From Methylobacterium oryzae (GTDB lineage Bacteria; Pseudomonadota; Alphaproteobacteria; Rhizobiales; Beijerinckiaceae): 64,000 bases of DNA. This document shows positions 54,657 to 63,305 of the stretch, in pieces. The notes below the pieces were generated by a model. The model ran no database searches. It was given only the letters and a program-made list of their open reading frames with translations, and was not told the DNA's origin. Every line of letters starts with the position of its first letter. The stretch's first letter is position 1. The translations under genes and the position numbers were made by a program. The stretch spans positions 5,165,001 to 5,229,000 of the forward strand of contig NZ_CP090349.1 of the NCBI RefSeq assembly GCF_021398735.1. The letters run 5' to 3'.

Positions 54657-55439
54657 ATGGTGACGATCAGTCGACGCCGCGCGCTCGGGGCGGTCGCCGC
54701 CGGCGCCACCGCGGGCCTCGGCCCCGCCGCGGCCGCCGAGGCGCAGCCGGCCCCGCTGTTCCCGCTGCCGCAGGCCATCATCCCGATCCTGGGCGAGGCG
54801 CAGGTCTTCCCGGTCCGCCGGATCTACTGCATCGGCCGGAACTACGCGGCCCACGCCCGCGAGATGGGCTCCGACCCGTCGCGCGAGCCGCCCTTCTTCT
54901 TCCAGAAGCCGGCGGATGCCGTGCAGGTCGTCGCGGGCGGCGTCGCCGACCATCCCTACCCGTCGCTCACCCAGAACTACCACCACGAGATCGAGCTCGT
55001 GGCCGTGCTGAAGTCGGGCGGGCGCGACATCCCGGCCGCGCAGGCGCTCGACCACGTCTACGGCTACGCCACCGGCCTCGACATGACCCGCCGGGACCTC
55101 CAGCGCGGCATGGGCAACCAGAAGAAGCCCTGGGAGATCGGCAAGAGCTTCGACCAGTCCGCGCCGATCACGCCGATCCTGCCGGTCGCCCGGGTCGGCC
55201 ATCCGGCGCGCGGCCGCATCCGGCTCGCCGTGAACGGCACCGTGCGGCAGGACGCCGACCTGTCGGACATGATCTGGTCGGTCGCCGAGCAGATCGCCGA
55301 GCTGTCGCGGGCCTTCGAGCTGAAGGCAGGCGACATCGTCTTCTCGGGAACGCCCGAGAATGTCGGGCCGGTCGTCCGTGGGGACGTGCTCGCCGGCTCG
55401 ATCGAGGGCCTGCCGGACCTGTCGATCCGCATCGTGTGA
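54657..55439 (+). CDS. Fumarylacetoacetate hydrolase family protein with Tat-like signal
   Basis: 260-aa protein. The N-terminus is a twin-arginine-type signal (SRRRALGAVAAGATAG, Ala-rich, cut near AEA-QP). The FAH fold follows: IYCIGRNYAAHAREMG, FFFQKPADAV, the metal-binding EIELVAVLKSGG and YATGLDMTRRDLQ, then IVFSGTPENVGPVVRGD. FAH-family enzymes hydrolyse or decarboxylate 3-oxo acids using Mg2+ and are normally cytoplasmic. If the signal works, this one folds inside and acts in the periplasm. It lies 95 bp after the HAD gene on the same strand. Confidence 0.8.
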   Translation: MVTISRRRALGAVAAGATAGLGPAAAAEAQPAPLFPLPQAIIPILGEAQVFPVRRIYCIGRNYAAHAREMGSDPSREPPFFFQKPADAVQVVAGGVADHPYPSLTQNYHHEIELVAVLKSGGRDIPAAQALDHVYGYATGLDMTRRDLQRGMGNQKKPWEIGKSFDQSAPITPILPVARVGHPARGRIRLAVNGTVRQDADLSDMIWSVAEQIAELSRAFELKAGDIVFSGTPENVGPVVRGDVLAGSIEGLPDLSIRIV

Positions 55440-55552
55440 TCGCGCGTCGCGCGATCCCCCGCGGAGATCCGGTTGCGGCGGGGCGTTGACTTTCCCTGCC
55501 GGCGTCGCGGCTTTATCCGGTACGGATCCGCGGGGGCAGGAGCAGCGCGCGT

Positions 55553-58225
55553 ATGACCAAGCCCGACGGCGTGCCGCCGCACCTCTTCGAGACCGCCGAG
55601 GGCCGCCGTCTCGTGGAGGCCCGCTCCGATCCGGCGTGGCGCCGCTGGGGGCCCTACCTCAGCGACCGGCAATGGGGCACGGTGCGGGAGGATTACAGCC
55701 CGAAGGGCGACGCCTGGGACTACCTGCCCCACGACCACGCCCGGTCCCGCGCCTATCGCTGGGGCGAGGACGGGATCGGCGGCTTCGGCGACCGCCACCT
55801 GAACTGGTGCCTGTCCCTGGCGCTGTGGAACGGGCGCGACCCGATCCTGAAGGAGCGGCTGTTCGGCCTGACTAACCAGGAGGGCAACCACGGCGAGGAC
55901 GTCAAGGAACTCTACTACTACCTCGACGGGATCCCGACCCACGCCTTCATGCGGATGCTCTACAAGTACCCGCAGGCCGCCTTCCCGTACGGGCGCCTGG
56001 TCGATGAGAACGCGCGGCGCGGCCTCGACGATCCGGAATTCGAGCTCCTCGACACGGGCCTGTTCGACGAGGGCCGCTACTTCGACGTCGAGATCGCCTA
56101 CGCCAAGGCCGCCCCCGACGACATCCTGATGCGGGTGACCGCGACCAACCGCGGCCCGGACCCGGCCGCCCTGACGCTGCTGCCGCAGCTCTGGGCCCGC
56201 AACACGTGGTCGTGGAAGCAGGGCACGCCGAAGCCGGAGCTGATGGCCGGGTCGGAGGGCTCGGTCTGGGCGCGCCACCCCGAGTTGCCGACCTTCCGGT
56301 TCTTCGCCGAGGGCGCGGGCGACCTGCTGTTCACCGAGAACGAGACCAACACGCACCGGCTGTTCGGCAGCGGCCCCGCCGAGGGCTTCTACAAGGACGG
56401 GATCGACCGGTGCGTCGTGGGCGGCGACCGGGCCGCCGTCAACGCCCTGTCCGGCACCAAGTGCGCCGCCCGCTACGACCTGCATCTCGGCCCCGGCGAG
56501 ACTCGGACCGTGCGCCTGCGCCTGCGCGCCGAGACCGCGCCGGGCGCGCCCTTCGCGGATTTCGACGCCGTCTTCGCCGCCCGCGAGGGCGAGGCCGACG
56601 ACTTCTACGGGGCGCTCCAGGCGCCGATCGCCGATCCCGAGATGCGGCTCGTGCAGCGGCAGGCGCTCGCCGGCATGCTCTGGTCGAAGCAGCTCTACCA
56701 TTACGACGTGCGCGAGTGGCTCGCCGGCGACCCAGCGCAGCCCGCGCCGGCGCCGGAGCGGCGACACGGCCGCAACAGCGACTGGTCGCACCTGCGCGCC
56801 AACGACATCATCTCGATGCCGGATGCCTGGGAGTATCCCTGGTTCGCGTCCTGGGACCTCGCCCTGCAGGCGATCGTGTTCGGGCTCATCGACCCGGACT
56901 TCGCCAAGAACCAGCTCCTGCTGCTGGTCGACGAGGCCTACACCCACCCGAACGCCGCGCTGCCGGCCTACGAGTGGGGCTTCGGGGACGCCAACCCGCC
57001 GGTCCACGCGCTGGCCGCCTGGCGGGTGTTCGAGCTGGACCGGGCGCTCACCGGCCAGCCGGACCACGCCTTCCTCAAGCGGATCTTCAACAAGCTCACC
57101 CTTAACTTCACGTGGTGGGTGAACCGGAAGGATTCCGACGACCGCAACCTGTTCCAGGGCGGCTTCCTCGGCCTCGACAATATCGGGATCTTCGACCGGT
57201 CGAAGCCGGTAGGCGACGGCGCCACGCTGACCCAGTCCGACGCGACGGCCTGGATGGCGACCTACGCGCTGAACCTGATGCGGATCGCCATCGAGCTGGC
57301 GCTCGACGACCCGACCTTCGAGGACATGGCGGAGAAGTTCTTCGAGCACTTCCTCCTCATCGCCGGAGCCACGGGAGCGGGCGTGTGGGACGAGCCGGAC
57401 GGCTTCTTCTACGACGTCATCGAGACGCGCGACGGGCAGCGCCTCCCGATCCGCGCCCGGACCATGGTCGGCCTGATCCCGATCTTCGCGGTGGCGGTGA
57501 TCAACGAGTGCGACCTCGCGCGGCTGCCGTCCCTGCGCAGCCGAATGGTGTTCTTCCTCAAGAACCGCCCGGACCTCGCGACCCTGGTCTCGCGCTGGAA
57601 CGAGCCCGGCGAGGGCCAGACGGCGCTGCTGTCGCTGCTGCGCGGGCACCGGCTGAAGGCGCTGCTCCACCGCGCCCTCGACCCGAACGAGTTCCTCTCG
57701 GATTACGGGCTGCGCGCCGTGTCCCGCGTCTACGCGGACGAGCCGTTCTGCTTCGCCTGGGACGGGCGGGACCTGGGGCTCGCCTACGAGCCGGCCGAGT
57801 CGCGCTCGCGGCTGTTCGGCGGCAACTCGAACTGGCGGGGACCGGTGTGGATGCCGGTCAACTACTTGCTCATCGCCGGGCTGAACCGCTTCCACGACTA
57901 TTACGGCCCGGATTTCAGAGTCGAAGCGCCGACCGGGTCGGGCCGGACCTACGCGCTCCGGGAGATCGCCGCCCACCTGTCACGGCGGCTGATCAGCCTC
58001 TCGACCCGCCGCCCGGACGGGCGCAGGCCGGTCTACGGCGACAGCCGGATCGAGCAGGAGGATCCGCATTTCCGCGACCACGTCCTGTTCTACGAGTACT
58101 ACCACGGGGACAGCGGCCGCGGGGTCGGCGCGTCGCACCAGACCGGATGGTCCGGGCTCGTGGCCCTGCTGATCCAGGAAGTGGCGACCGCCGCCGCCGA
58201 GGCGCAGAACCCGGGCTGGCCGTGA
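55553..58225 (+). CDS. Glycoside hydrolase family 63 glucosidase-like protein
   Basis: 890-aa protein of the GH63 / Mgh1-like group. Conserved stretches are [80 protein letters not shown] and [20 protein letters not shown], the last two covering the likely catalytic acid and base of the (alpha/alpha)6 barrel. Relatives act on mannosylglycerate, glucosylglycerate or alpha-glucosides. There is no signal peptide, so it is cytoplasmic. It is followed convergently by mucR. The substrate needs assay. Confidence 0.85.
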   Translation: MTKPDGVPPHLFETAEGRRLVEARSDPAWRRWGPYLSDRQWGTVREDYSPKGDAWDYLPHDHARSRAYRWGEDGIGGFGDRHLNWCLSLALWNGRDPILKERLFGLTNQEGNHGEDVKELYYYLDGIPTHAFMRMLYKYPQAAFPYGRLVDENARRGLDDPEFELLDTGLFDEGRYFDVEIAYAKAAPDDILMRVTATNRGPDPAALTLLPQLWARNTWSWKQGTPKPELMAGSEGSVWARHPELPTFRFFAEGAGDLLFTENETNTHRLFGSGPAEGFYKDGIDRCVVGGDRAAVNALSGTKCAARYDLHLGPGETRTVRLRLRAETAPGAPFADFDAVFAAREGEADDFYGALQAPIADPEMRLVQRQALAGMLWSKQLYHYDVREWLAGDPAQPAPAPERRHGRNSDWSHLRANDIISMPDAWEYPWFASWDLALQAIVFGLIDPDFAKNQLLLLVDEAYTHPNAALPAYEWGFGDANPPVHALAAWRVFELDRALTGQPDHAFLKRIFNKLTLNFTWWVNRKDSDDRNLFQGGFLGLDNIGIFDRSKPVGDGATLTQSDATAWMATYALNLMRIAIELALDDPTFEDMAEKFFEHFLLIAGATGAGVWDEPDGFFYDVIETRDGQRLPIRARTMVGLIPIFAVAVINECDLARLPSLRSRMVFFLKNRPDLATLVSRWNEPGEGQTALLSLLRGHRLKALLHRALDPNEFLSDYGLRAVSRVYADEPFCFAWDGRDLGLAYEPAESRSRLFGGNSNWRGPVWMPVNYLLIAGLNRFHDYYGPDFRVEAPTGSGRTYALREIAAHLSRRLISLSTRRPDGRRPVYGDSRIEQEDPHFRDHVLFYEYYHGDSGRGVGASHQTGWSGLVALLIQEVATAAAEAQNPGWP

Positions 58226-58266
58226 GGACCGGTCGCCGGGCTCGCGCGCCGGCGACCGACGCCCAT

Positions 58267-58683
58267 TTACTCCGCGGCCTGCTGCATCCGCAGGCGCTGG
58301 CCTTCGCCGATCTGGCGGGAGATCGTCGAGCGGCGGGCGCTGTAGACCGCCGAGACCAGCGGGTAATCGACGGGCAGGCCCCACTTGGCCTTGTAGGCCT
58401 CGGGCGTGAGGCCGCGCATCGTCAGGTGACGCCGCAGGGCCTTGTAGGGCTTGCCGTCCTCGAAGCTGATGAGCGTGTCCGGCCGGATCGAGGCCCGGAT
58501 CTGCGCCTCGGTCGGCCGCCGGACCTGCGGCTCCGCGGGCTGGTCCAGGGCGGTGATCGAGCGGTGTACCTCGGAGAGCAGGTCCGGCAGCGTTCCCGCC
58601 GGGACACTGTTGCGCGTGACGTAGGCGCTCAGGATCTTTGCGGCGAGTTCGACGCTCGGCGATGTCATCTGCATGGTCGTCAC
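58267..58683 (-). CDS. mucR: MucR/Ros family transcriptional regulator
   Basis: 138-aa MucR homologue. The N-terminal oligomerisation part (VELAAKILSAYVTRNSVPAG) precedes the DNA-binding domain ISFEDGKPYKALRRHLTMRG, then LTPEAYKAKWGLPVDYPLV. In Ros the zinc finger needs two cysteines just before EDGK; here SFEDG carries none, as in the Cys-less MucR variants of some rhizobia. MucR/Ros proteins bind AT-rich promoters and control exopolysaccharide, motility and surface genes, usually also their own. The upstream 58.68-58.97 kb gap is AT-richer and suited to such binding. Confidence 0.9.
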   Translation of the reverse strand: MTTMQMTSPSVELAAKILSAYVTRNSVPAGTLPDLLSEVHRSITALDQPAEPQVRRPTEAQIRASIRPDTLISFEDGKPYKALRRHLTMRGLTPEAYKAKWGLPVDYPLVSAVYSARRSTISRQIGEGQRLRMQQAAE

Positions 58684-58977
58684 CTCGATTCTACGTGTTT
58701 CGGATGTGGCTCTCGTCGGTTTCCGTCGGGCTCTTCGCCGCCGACGGCCGGTGCATGTCCCTGAGACGTTCTCGGCCTCGGCCGGAGGCGGCGGATGGCC
58801 TCATTATGGGCCAGTCCGCCGCCGCTACAACCGAGCCGCGCATTTATCGCGCCGATATTTCTACTTAGGATTGAGATTTAGGGTCAACGACGAATCAACG
58901 GGCGCGTCGTTGTTCCGGCTCAAGTGCGGTATTGAGGACTCACCTGCCCAACCGGGCGCGTTGGAGAACGCGAAGAC

Positions 58978-60075
58978 ATGGAGGCCCTGGTCGTCGGAGC
59001 CGGCGTCGTCGGACTCGCCATCGGGCGGGCACTCGCGCTGCGCGGGCATGCCGTCATCGTGGCGGAAGCCGAGGACGCCTTCGGAACGGGGGTCTCGTCC
59101 CGCAGCTCGGAAGTGATCCACGCCGGCATGTACTACCCGGGCGGATCCGAGCGCGCGCACCACTGCGTCGAGGGCGCCCGCCAATTATACAACTTTTGCG
59201 CGAGTCATGGCGTCCCGCATCGCGCGTGCGGCAAGCTGATCGTCGCGTCCGACGACGCGGAGGCCGAGAAGATCGCGGCGATCCGACGCCAGGGCGAGGC
59301 CAACGGCGTCCCGGGCCTCGAACTCCTCGACGGACGCGCCGCCCGGCAGCTGGAGCCGAATCTCGCCTGCACGGTGGCGCTGCACTCGCCACGCACCGGC
59401 GTCGTCGACAGCCACGCGCTGATGCTCGCCCTGCTCGGGGCGATCGAGGATCACGGCGGCGCGCTCGCCCTGCGCACCCCGGTCGAGGGCTTGGCACGGC
59501 GGGACGGGCAGTGGCGGGCCGCGTTCGGCGGCGCCGAGCCCGGCACGATGGCCTTCGACGCGGTGGTCAACGCCGCGAGCTTCGGTGCCCCGGCCCTGGC
59601 CGCCGGCACGGAGGGCTACCCGGCCGAGCGCGTCCCGACGCTGCGCCTCGCCCGCGGCAACTACTTCGGCTGCACCGGCAAGCCGGCCTTCTCGCGGCTG
59701 ATCTACCCGGCGCCGCGGATCGACGGCGGCCTCGGAATCCATCTCACCCTCGACCTCGCCGGCCGCACCCGCTTCGGGCCCGACGTGGAGTGGGTCGACG
59801 GGTTCGACTACCGGGTCGATCCCGCGCGCGCCGAGGCCTTCTACGGCGCGATCCGGCGCTACTGGCCCGGCCTGCCCGACGGGGCGCTGTACCCGGACTA
59901 CGCGGGCCTGCGGCCGAAGCTGACCGGGCCCGGCGAGGCGGCGGCCGACTTCCGGATCGACGGGCCGGCCGAGCACGGCCTGCCGGGGATCGTCCACCTG
60001 TTCGGGATCGAGAGCCCCGGCCTGACCTCCAGCCTGTCGCTCGCCGAGGCCGTGGCCGACCGGCTGGACGCCTGA
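58978..60075 (+). CDS. FAD-dependent oxidoreductase, L-2-hydroxyglutarate oxidase-like
   Basis: 365-aa DAO-fold flavoprotein. The Rossmann motif is VVGAGVVGLAIGRALALRGH at the N-terminus. SSRSSEVIHAGMYYPGGSER and GVPHRACGKLIVA are typical of L-2-hydroxyglutarate dehydrogenase/oxidase (LhgO/L2HGDH), and the FAD-binding C-terminus is LFGIESPGLTSSLSLAEAVA. The likely reaction is L-2-hydroxyglutarate to 2-oxoglutarate with electrons to quinone; related D-amino-acid or glycerol-3-phosphate oxidases are alternatives. The start at 58978 follows GAGAACGCGAAG and begins the fold directly. It is monocistronic. Confidence 0.83.
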   Translation: MEALVVGAGVVGLAIGRALALRGHAVIVAEAEDAFGTGVSSRSSEVIHAGMYYPGGSERAHHCVEGARQLYNFCASHGVPHRACGKLIVASDDAEAEKIAAIRRQGEANGVPGLELLDGRAARQLEPNLACTVALHSPRTGVVDSHALMLALLGAIEDHGGALALRTPVEGLARRDGQWRAAFGGAEPGTMAFDAVVNAASFGAPALAAGTEGYPAERVPTLRLARGNYFGCTGKPAFSRLIYPAPRIDGGLGIHLTLDLAGRTRFGPDVEWVDGFDYRVDPARAEAFYGAIRRYWPGLPDGALYPDYAGLRPKLTGPGEAAADFRIDGPAEHGLPGIVHLFGIESPGLTSSLSLAEAVADRLDA

Positions 60076-60078
60076 GGC

Positions 60079-60110
60079 CTCAGAACAGCAGGTGCTCAGA
60101 ACAGCAGGTG
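60079..60110. repeat. 16-bp perfect tandem duplication at the lrgB stop
   Basis: CTCAGAACAGCAGGTG occurs twice back-to-back. Read on the minus strand each copy encodes His-Leu-Leu-Phe-stop, so the last four codons and stop of lrgB have been duplicated. The second copy is now non-coding. Confidence 0.85.
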
Positions 60111-60812
60111 CAGCGCCAGGGGCGCGAGGATCGCCGTCAGGAAGGCGTTGAGCCCCATGGCGATGCCCGCGAAGGTGCCGGCGACCTCGCTGACCTGGAA
60201 GGCGCGGGCCGTCCCGATGCCGTGGGCCGCGAGCCCGGCCGCGAAGCCGCGGGCGCGCATGTCGCGGATCCGCAGGAGGTTCATCATCGGCGTCACGAGG
60301 ATCGCCCCGATGATGCCGGTGAGGATCACCAGGATCGCCGTGAGCGTCGGGTCGCCGCCGAGCGCCTCCGCGATGCCCATCGCGACGCCCGAGGTCACGG
60401 ATTTCGGGGCCAGCGAGACGAGGATCGGCTGCGGGATGTCGAGGAGGCGCGCGAGGCCGATCACCACGGCGAGGGTGGTGGCCGAGCCGGCGGCGAGGGC
60501 CGCCAGCATCGGCGCGAGGGCGCGCAGGACGGTCGCCCGCCGCTCGTAGAGCGGCATCGCCAGCACCACGGTGGCGGGCCCGAGCAGGAAGTGGACGAAC
60601 TGCGCGCCCTCGAAATAGGCCCCGTAGGGCGTGCCAGTGACGGCCAGGACCGCCCCCACCAGGACGACGGTGATGAGGACGGGGTTGGCGATCGGGTGCC
60701 GGCCGGTCACGGCGGCGATCCGGTCCGCCAGGACGTAGGCGGTCAGCGTCACCGTCAGCCACAGGAGCGGCGTCTTGGCGAGGTAGACCCAGAGCGAGAA
60801 GTCGCCGGCCAC
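60096..60812 (-). CDS. lrgB: LrgB family membrane protein
   Basis: 238-aa membrane protein, the usual LrgB/CidB size, with about seven hydrophobic segments. GAYFEGAQFVHFLLGPATV, SLAPKSVTSGVAMGIAEALG and AAHGIGTARAFQVSEVAGTF are family signatures. It pairs with LrgA and modulates murein hydrolase activity or, in some bacteria, exports pyruvate or glycolate-type acids. It starts 3 bp after lrgA. The 3' end carries a 16-bp duplication that includes its stop codon. Confidence 0.9.
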   Translation of the reverse strand: MAGDFSLWVYLAKTPLLWLTVTLTAYVLADRIAAVTGRHPIANPVLITVVLVGAVLAVTGTPYGAYFEGAQFVHFLLGPATVVLAMPLYERRATVLRALAPMLAALAAGSATTLAVVIGLARLLDIPQPILVSLAPKSVTSGVAMGIAEALGGDPTLTAILVILTGIIGAILVTPMMNLLRIRDMRARGFAAGLAAHGIGTARAFQVSEVAGTFAGIAMGLNAFLTAILAPLALHLLF

Positions 60813-60815
60813 CCG

Positions 60816-61220
60816 TCAGGGCTCCCCGTCGGTCCCGCGCCGCTCGACCAGCGCGGCGACGGCGCGGAACACCAGGACGGTGACCAGCAGCGACAGGGCG
60901 GTCGAGACGACCAGCACGAGGGCCAGTTTGGCGCCTTGCGCCCGCAGCAGGTCGAGGCGGCCGACGACGCCGACGCCCGCGGGGACGAACAGGAGCGACA
61001 GGTTCATCAGCAGCCCGCGCGCGGTCGTCTCGAGCGTCCCGTCGGTCAGCGGCTTCGGCAGCACGCGCGGTAGGCCGAGGCGGGCATTGTCGCGCAGCAG
61101 CAGGAACGCGAACATCAGGCCCATGCCGATCACCGGCCCCGGGATCGGGACGCCCGCGCCGCGCGCGAGGGCTTCGCCCAGCAGCTGCGCGAGCAGGATC
61201 AGGGCCAGGCTGGCGATCAT
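60816..61220 (-). CDS. lrgA: LrgA/CidA family holin-like protein
   Basis: 134-aa protein with four transmembrane segments. The family loop is IPGPVIGMGLMFAFLLLRDN and FVPAGVGVVGRLDLLRAQG, matching CidA/LrgA. It is proposed to act as a holin-like or transport partner of LrgB, encoded 3 bp downstream. A TerB-like gene lies 15 bp upstream on the same strand, suggesting one transcript. Confidence 0.9.
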   Translation of the reverse strand: MIASLALILLAQLLGEALARGAGVPIPGPVIGMGLMFAFLLLRDNARLGLPRVLPKPLTDGTLETTARGLLMNLSLLFVPAGVGVVGRLDLLRAQGAKLALVLVVSTALSLLVTVLVFRAVAALVERRGTDGEP

Positions 61221-61235
61221 CGCGGGCGGCCGGGA

Positions 61236-61697
61236 CTACGCGGCCGCGACGCCCTGCTGTCCGCTGCGGCGGGCCGCCGCGATGGCGGCCTCGTCGAAGC
61301 CGAGCAGGCGGCCGAGGCGCTCGACCAGCGCCTCCTCGAACTCGTCGACGTTGCCGTCCGCCGCCGCCACCGACCACGCCATGGTCAGCAGCTCTTCGCG
61401 CTCGGACCGGTCGGCCTCGTGCGGGATCATCTCCACGAGGCTCGCCACGTCGCGCACCTCCGAATCCATGGCGGCGGCGCGCTCGATCAGCGCCCGCGCC
61501 GCATCCGGACCGTCGGCGTAGTGGCCCTGCACGAGGCGCGAGAGGCGCTCGCTCTCGGCCGGCGCCAGGATGCCGTCGACGCGGGCGACGTGGACGAGGA
61601 GCGCGGTGGCCGCGAGATGCGTCTCGTCCACGGTCTCTTGCGTGCCGACGCCGAGAGCCTCGGCCGCGTAGGCGCGCAGGCGTGCGATCAGGGACAT
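61236..61697 (-). CDS. TerB family (tellurite-resistance-type) protein
   Basis: 153-aa all-helical protein. The TerB-like pattern is HLAATALLVHVARVDGILAP and LLTMAWSVAAADGNVDEFEE, the two acidic metal-binding-type helical repeats (xDGxxxxxE). TerB proteins are cytoplasmic Ca2+-binding modules; tellurite resistance itself is not implied. The start at 61697 (MSLIARLRAYAAEALG) has a GGAG Shine-Dalgarno. It lies 15 bp ahead of lrgA, an unusual neighbour. Confidence 0.85.
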   Translation of the reverse strand: MSLIARLRAYAAEALGVGTQETVDETHLAATALLVHVARVDGILAPAESERLSRLVQGHYADGPDAARALIERAAAMDSEVRDVASLVEMIPHEADRSEREELLTMAWSVAAADGNVDEFEEALVERLGRLLGFDEAAIAAARRSGQQGVAAA

Positions 61698-61810
61698 GGC
61701 GGCTCCGGGGGATCGTGCACCGCAACAGTTCGGGCCCCGGCGGCGCGCCGTCAAGCACGCCGCCGCACGTCGCGCCGGACCGTGTCCCGGTTGCATCGCC
61801 GGCGCGGCGC

Positions 61811-62602
61811 TCACCGGCGCGCTGCGGCCTCCGCCCCCGTCACCAGCGGCGCGAGGATCGCCTCGGCCGCCCGGACGGTCGCCGGCCCGGCCTCGGCGGG
61901 CGTGCCGGCGCGGAAGGGCGGCGCCGGGGCGTACTCGGCGACGAGCTGCGCGGTGCGGGCGTAGGTATCCCCGCGCAGGCGCGCGGCGAGCGCCAGCCCG
62001 AGATCGAGCCCCGCCGAGACCCCGGCCGCGGTGACGCGGTCGCGGTCGAAGACGACGCGCTCGGCCACCGGACGGGCGCCCAGGAGCGGCAGCACCGCGT
62101 CGCGCACGCTCCAGTGGGACGTCGCGCGGTAGCCGCGCAGCAGGCCCGCCGCCCCGAGGATCAGCGACCCGGTGCAGACGCTGGCGATCCAGCCGGCCCG
62201 CGCGGCGCGGTCGCGCAGGAAGGCGAGGAGCGCAGCGTCGCCCATCTGTGCGGGGGTGCCGTCGCCTCCGGGGACGAACAGGACGTCGAGGTCCGCCGGG
62301 CAGGTCGCGAAGCCGTGGGTCGCCACCAGGACGAGGCCGGTGTCGCTCGTCACCGGCCCGGGCTCCGCGCCGACGAGGTGGAGGCTGCCGGGGGCGAGGC
62401 CGGCGAGGAAGGTCTGCGGCCCCACGAGATCGAGCGCGGTGAGGCCCGGATAGACCAGCATGGCGATCCGGACGGGCCGATCCGGCGGGATCGGCGCCGG
62501 ATCGCCGGCGCCGGCGGCCAGGGCCGGACGGAGCGGCGCGGCGAGGGCTGCAGCGAGCGCGGCGGCGACGAGATCGCGGCGGCTGGCGTCCGGCGCGGTC
62601 AC
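61811..62602 (-). CDS. DJ-1/PfpI family protein with Tat-type signal
   Basis: 263-aa protein. The N-terminus is a twin-arginine signal (SRRDLVAAALAAALAAP) followed by a DJ-1/PfpI glutamine-amidotransferase-like domain of the GlxA or isonitrile-hydratase type. The nucleophile elbow is SVCTGSLILGAAG (catalytic Cys), preceded by LFVPGGDGTPA. Relatives without an AraC domain include isonitrile hydratase (InhA). The start is a GTG at 62602. It is 16 bp after tenA on the same strand. Export would place it in the periplasm, unusual for the family. Confidence 0.8.
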   Translation of the reverse strand: MTAPDASRRDLVAAALAAALAAPLRPALAAGAGDPAPIPPDRPVRIAMLVYPGLTALDLVGPQTFLAGLAPGSLHLVGAEPGPVTSDTGLVLVATHGFATCPADLDVLFVPGGDGTPAQMGDAALLAFLRDRAARAGWIASVCTGSLILGAAGLLRGYRATSHWSVRDAVLPLLGARPVAERVVFDRDRVTAAGVSAGLDLGLALAARLRGDTYARTAQLVAEYAPAPPFRAGTPAEAGPATVRAAEAILAPLVTGAEAAARR

Positions 62603-62618
62603 GGGCGCGCCGGGCGGG

Positions 62619-63302
62619 TCACAGGGCCCAGGCCGCGTCGCGGTAGGCGCTGTCCCAGAACTGCCACTCGAGCCGGGTGGCCTGCGTGAACGCCCGGTGC
62701 ATCCGCGCGCGCTCGGCCTCCGACGCGTCCCGCGCCGCGCAGTCGGTGGCGGCGATCATGGCCGCGACCGCTGCGGCGAAATCGTCGCCCGCGTAGGTGT
62801 CGATCCAGGCGCGATACGGGTTGTCGGGCTGCGCGCGGGCGAAGATGTCGTCGCCGACCGCCTTGTAGATCCAGAAGCAGGGCAGCAGGGCCGCGCAGAG
62901 GACCGCGTAGGGCTCGGCGTAGGCGGTGGCCGTGAGGTAGCTGACGTAGTGGTCGCAGGCCGGCGTCAGGGGCGTGGCCGCGAAGGTGTCCGGCCCGATG
63001 CCGTAGTCGCGGAAGAAGCCGCCGTGGAGGGCGCGCTCGACCACGATCGCCTCCTGCGCGGCGCGGGAGAACTGCACGATCGTGTCCGGATCCGGCGCCT
63101 TCGCGGCGGCGAGGCTCAGCGCCCGGCCGAAGCCGATCAGGTAGTGCGCGTCCTGCACGATGTAGTGCCGGAACCGGTCCTGCGGCAGCGTGCCGGCGGC
63201 GAGCTCGGCGTTGAACGGCATCGACCGGATGGTCTCGTAGGCGGCGGCGTTGCGCGCCCAGGCCTCCCAGGAGAAGGCGTCGTCAGGTCCGGGGGATGCC
63301 AC
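62619..63302 (-). CDS. tenA: TenA family aminopyrimidine aminohydrolase/thiaminase II-like
   Basis: 227-aa TenA-fold protein. Active-site candidates are Asp51 in IVQDAHYL, Cys142 in LLPCFWIYKAVG (the catalytic Cys in thiaminase II), and a Glu in RLEWQFWDSAY near the C-terminus. TenA salvages thiamine breakdown products by hydrolysing amino-HMP. No thiamine gene or TPP riboswitch is nearby. It starts 3 bp after the response-regulator gene, so they are probably co-transcribed. Confidence 0.85.
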   Translation of the reverse strand: MASPGPDDAFSWEAWARNAAAYETIRSMPFNAELAAGTLPQDRFRHYIVQDAHYLIGFGRALSLAAAKAPDPDTIVQFSRAAQEAIVVERALHGGFFRDYGIGPDTFAATPLTPACDHYVSYLTATAYAEPYAVLCAALLPCFWIYKAVGDDIFARAQPDNPYRAWIDTYAGDDFAAAVAAMIAATDCAARDASEAERARMHRAFTQATRLEWQFWDSAYRDAAWAL

Positions 63303-63305
63303 GGC

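Noticed and set aside
62619..63302. TPP riboswitch near tenA
   Set aside because: The gene starts 3 bp after the response regulator and no THI-box-like conserved segments are present upstream of that gene within the window.
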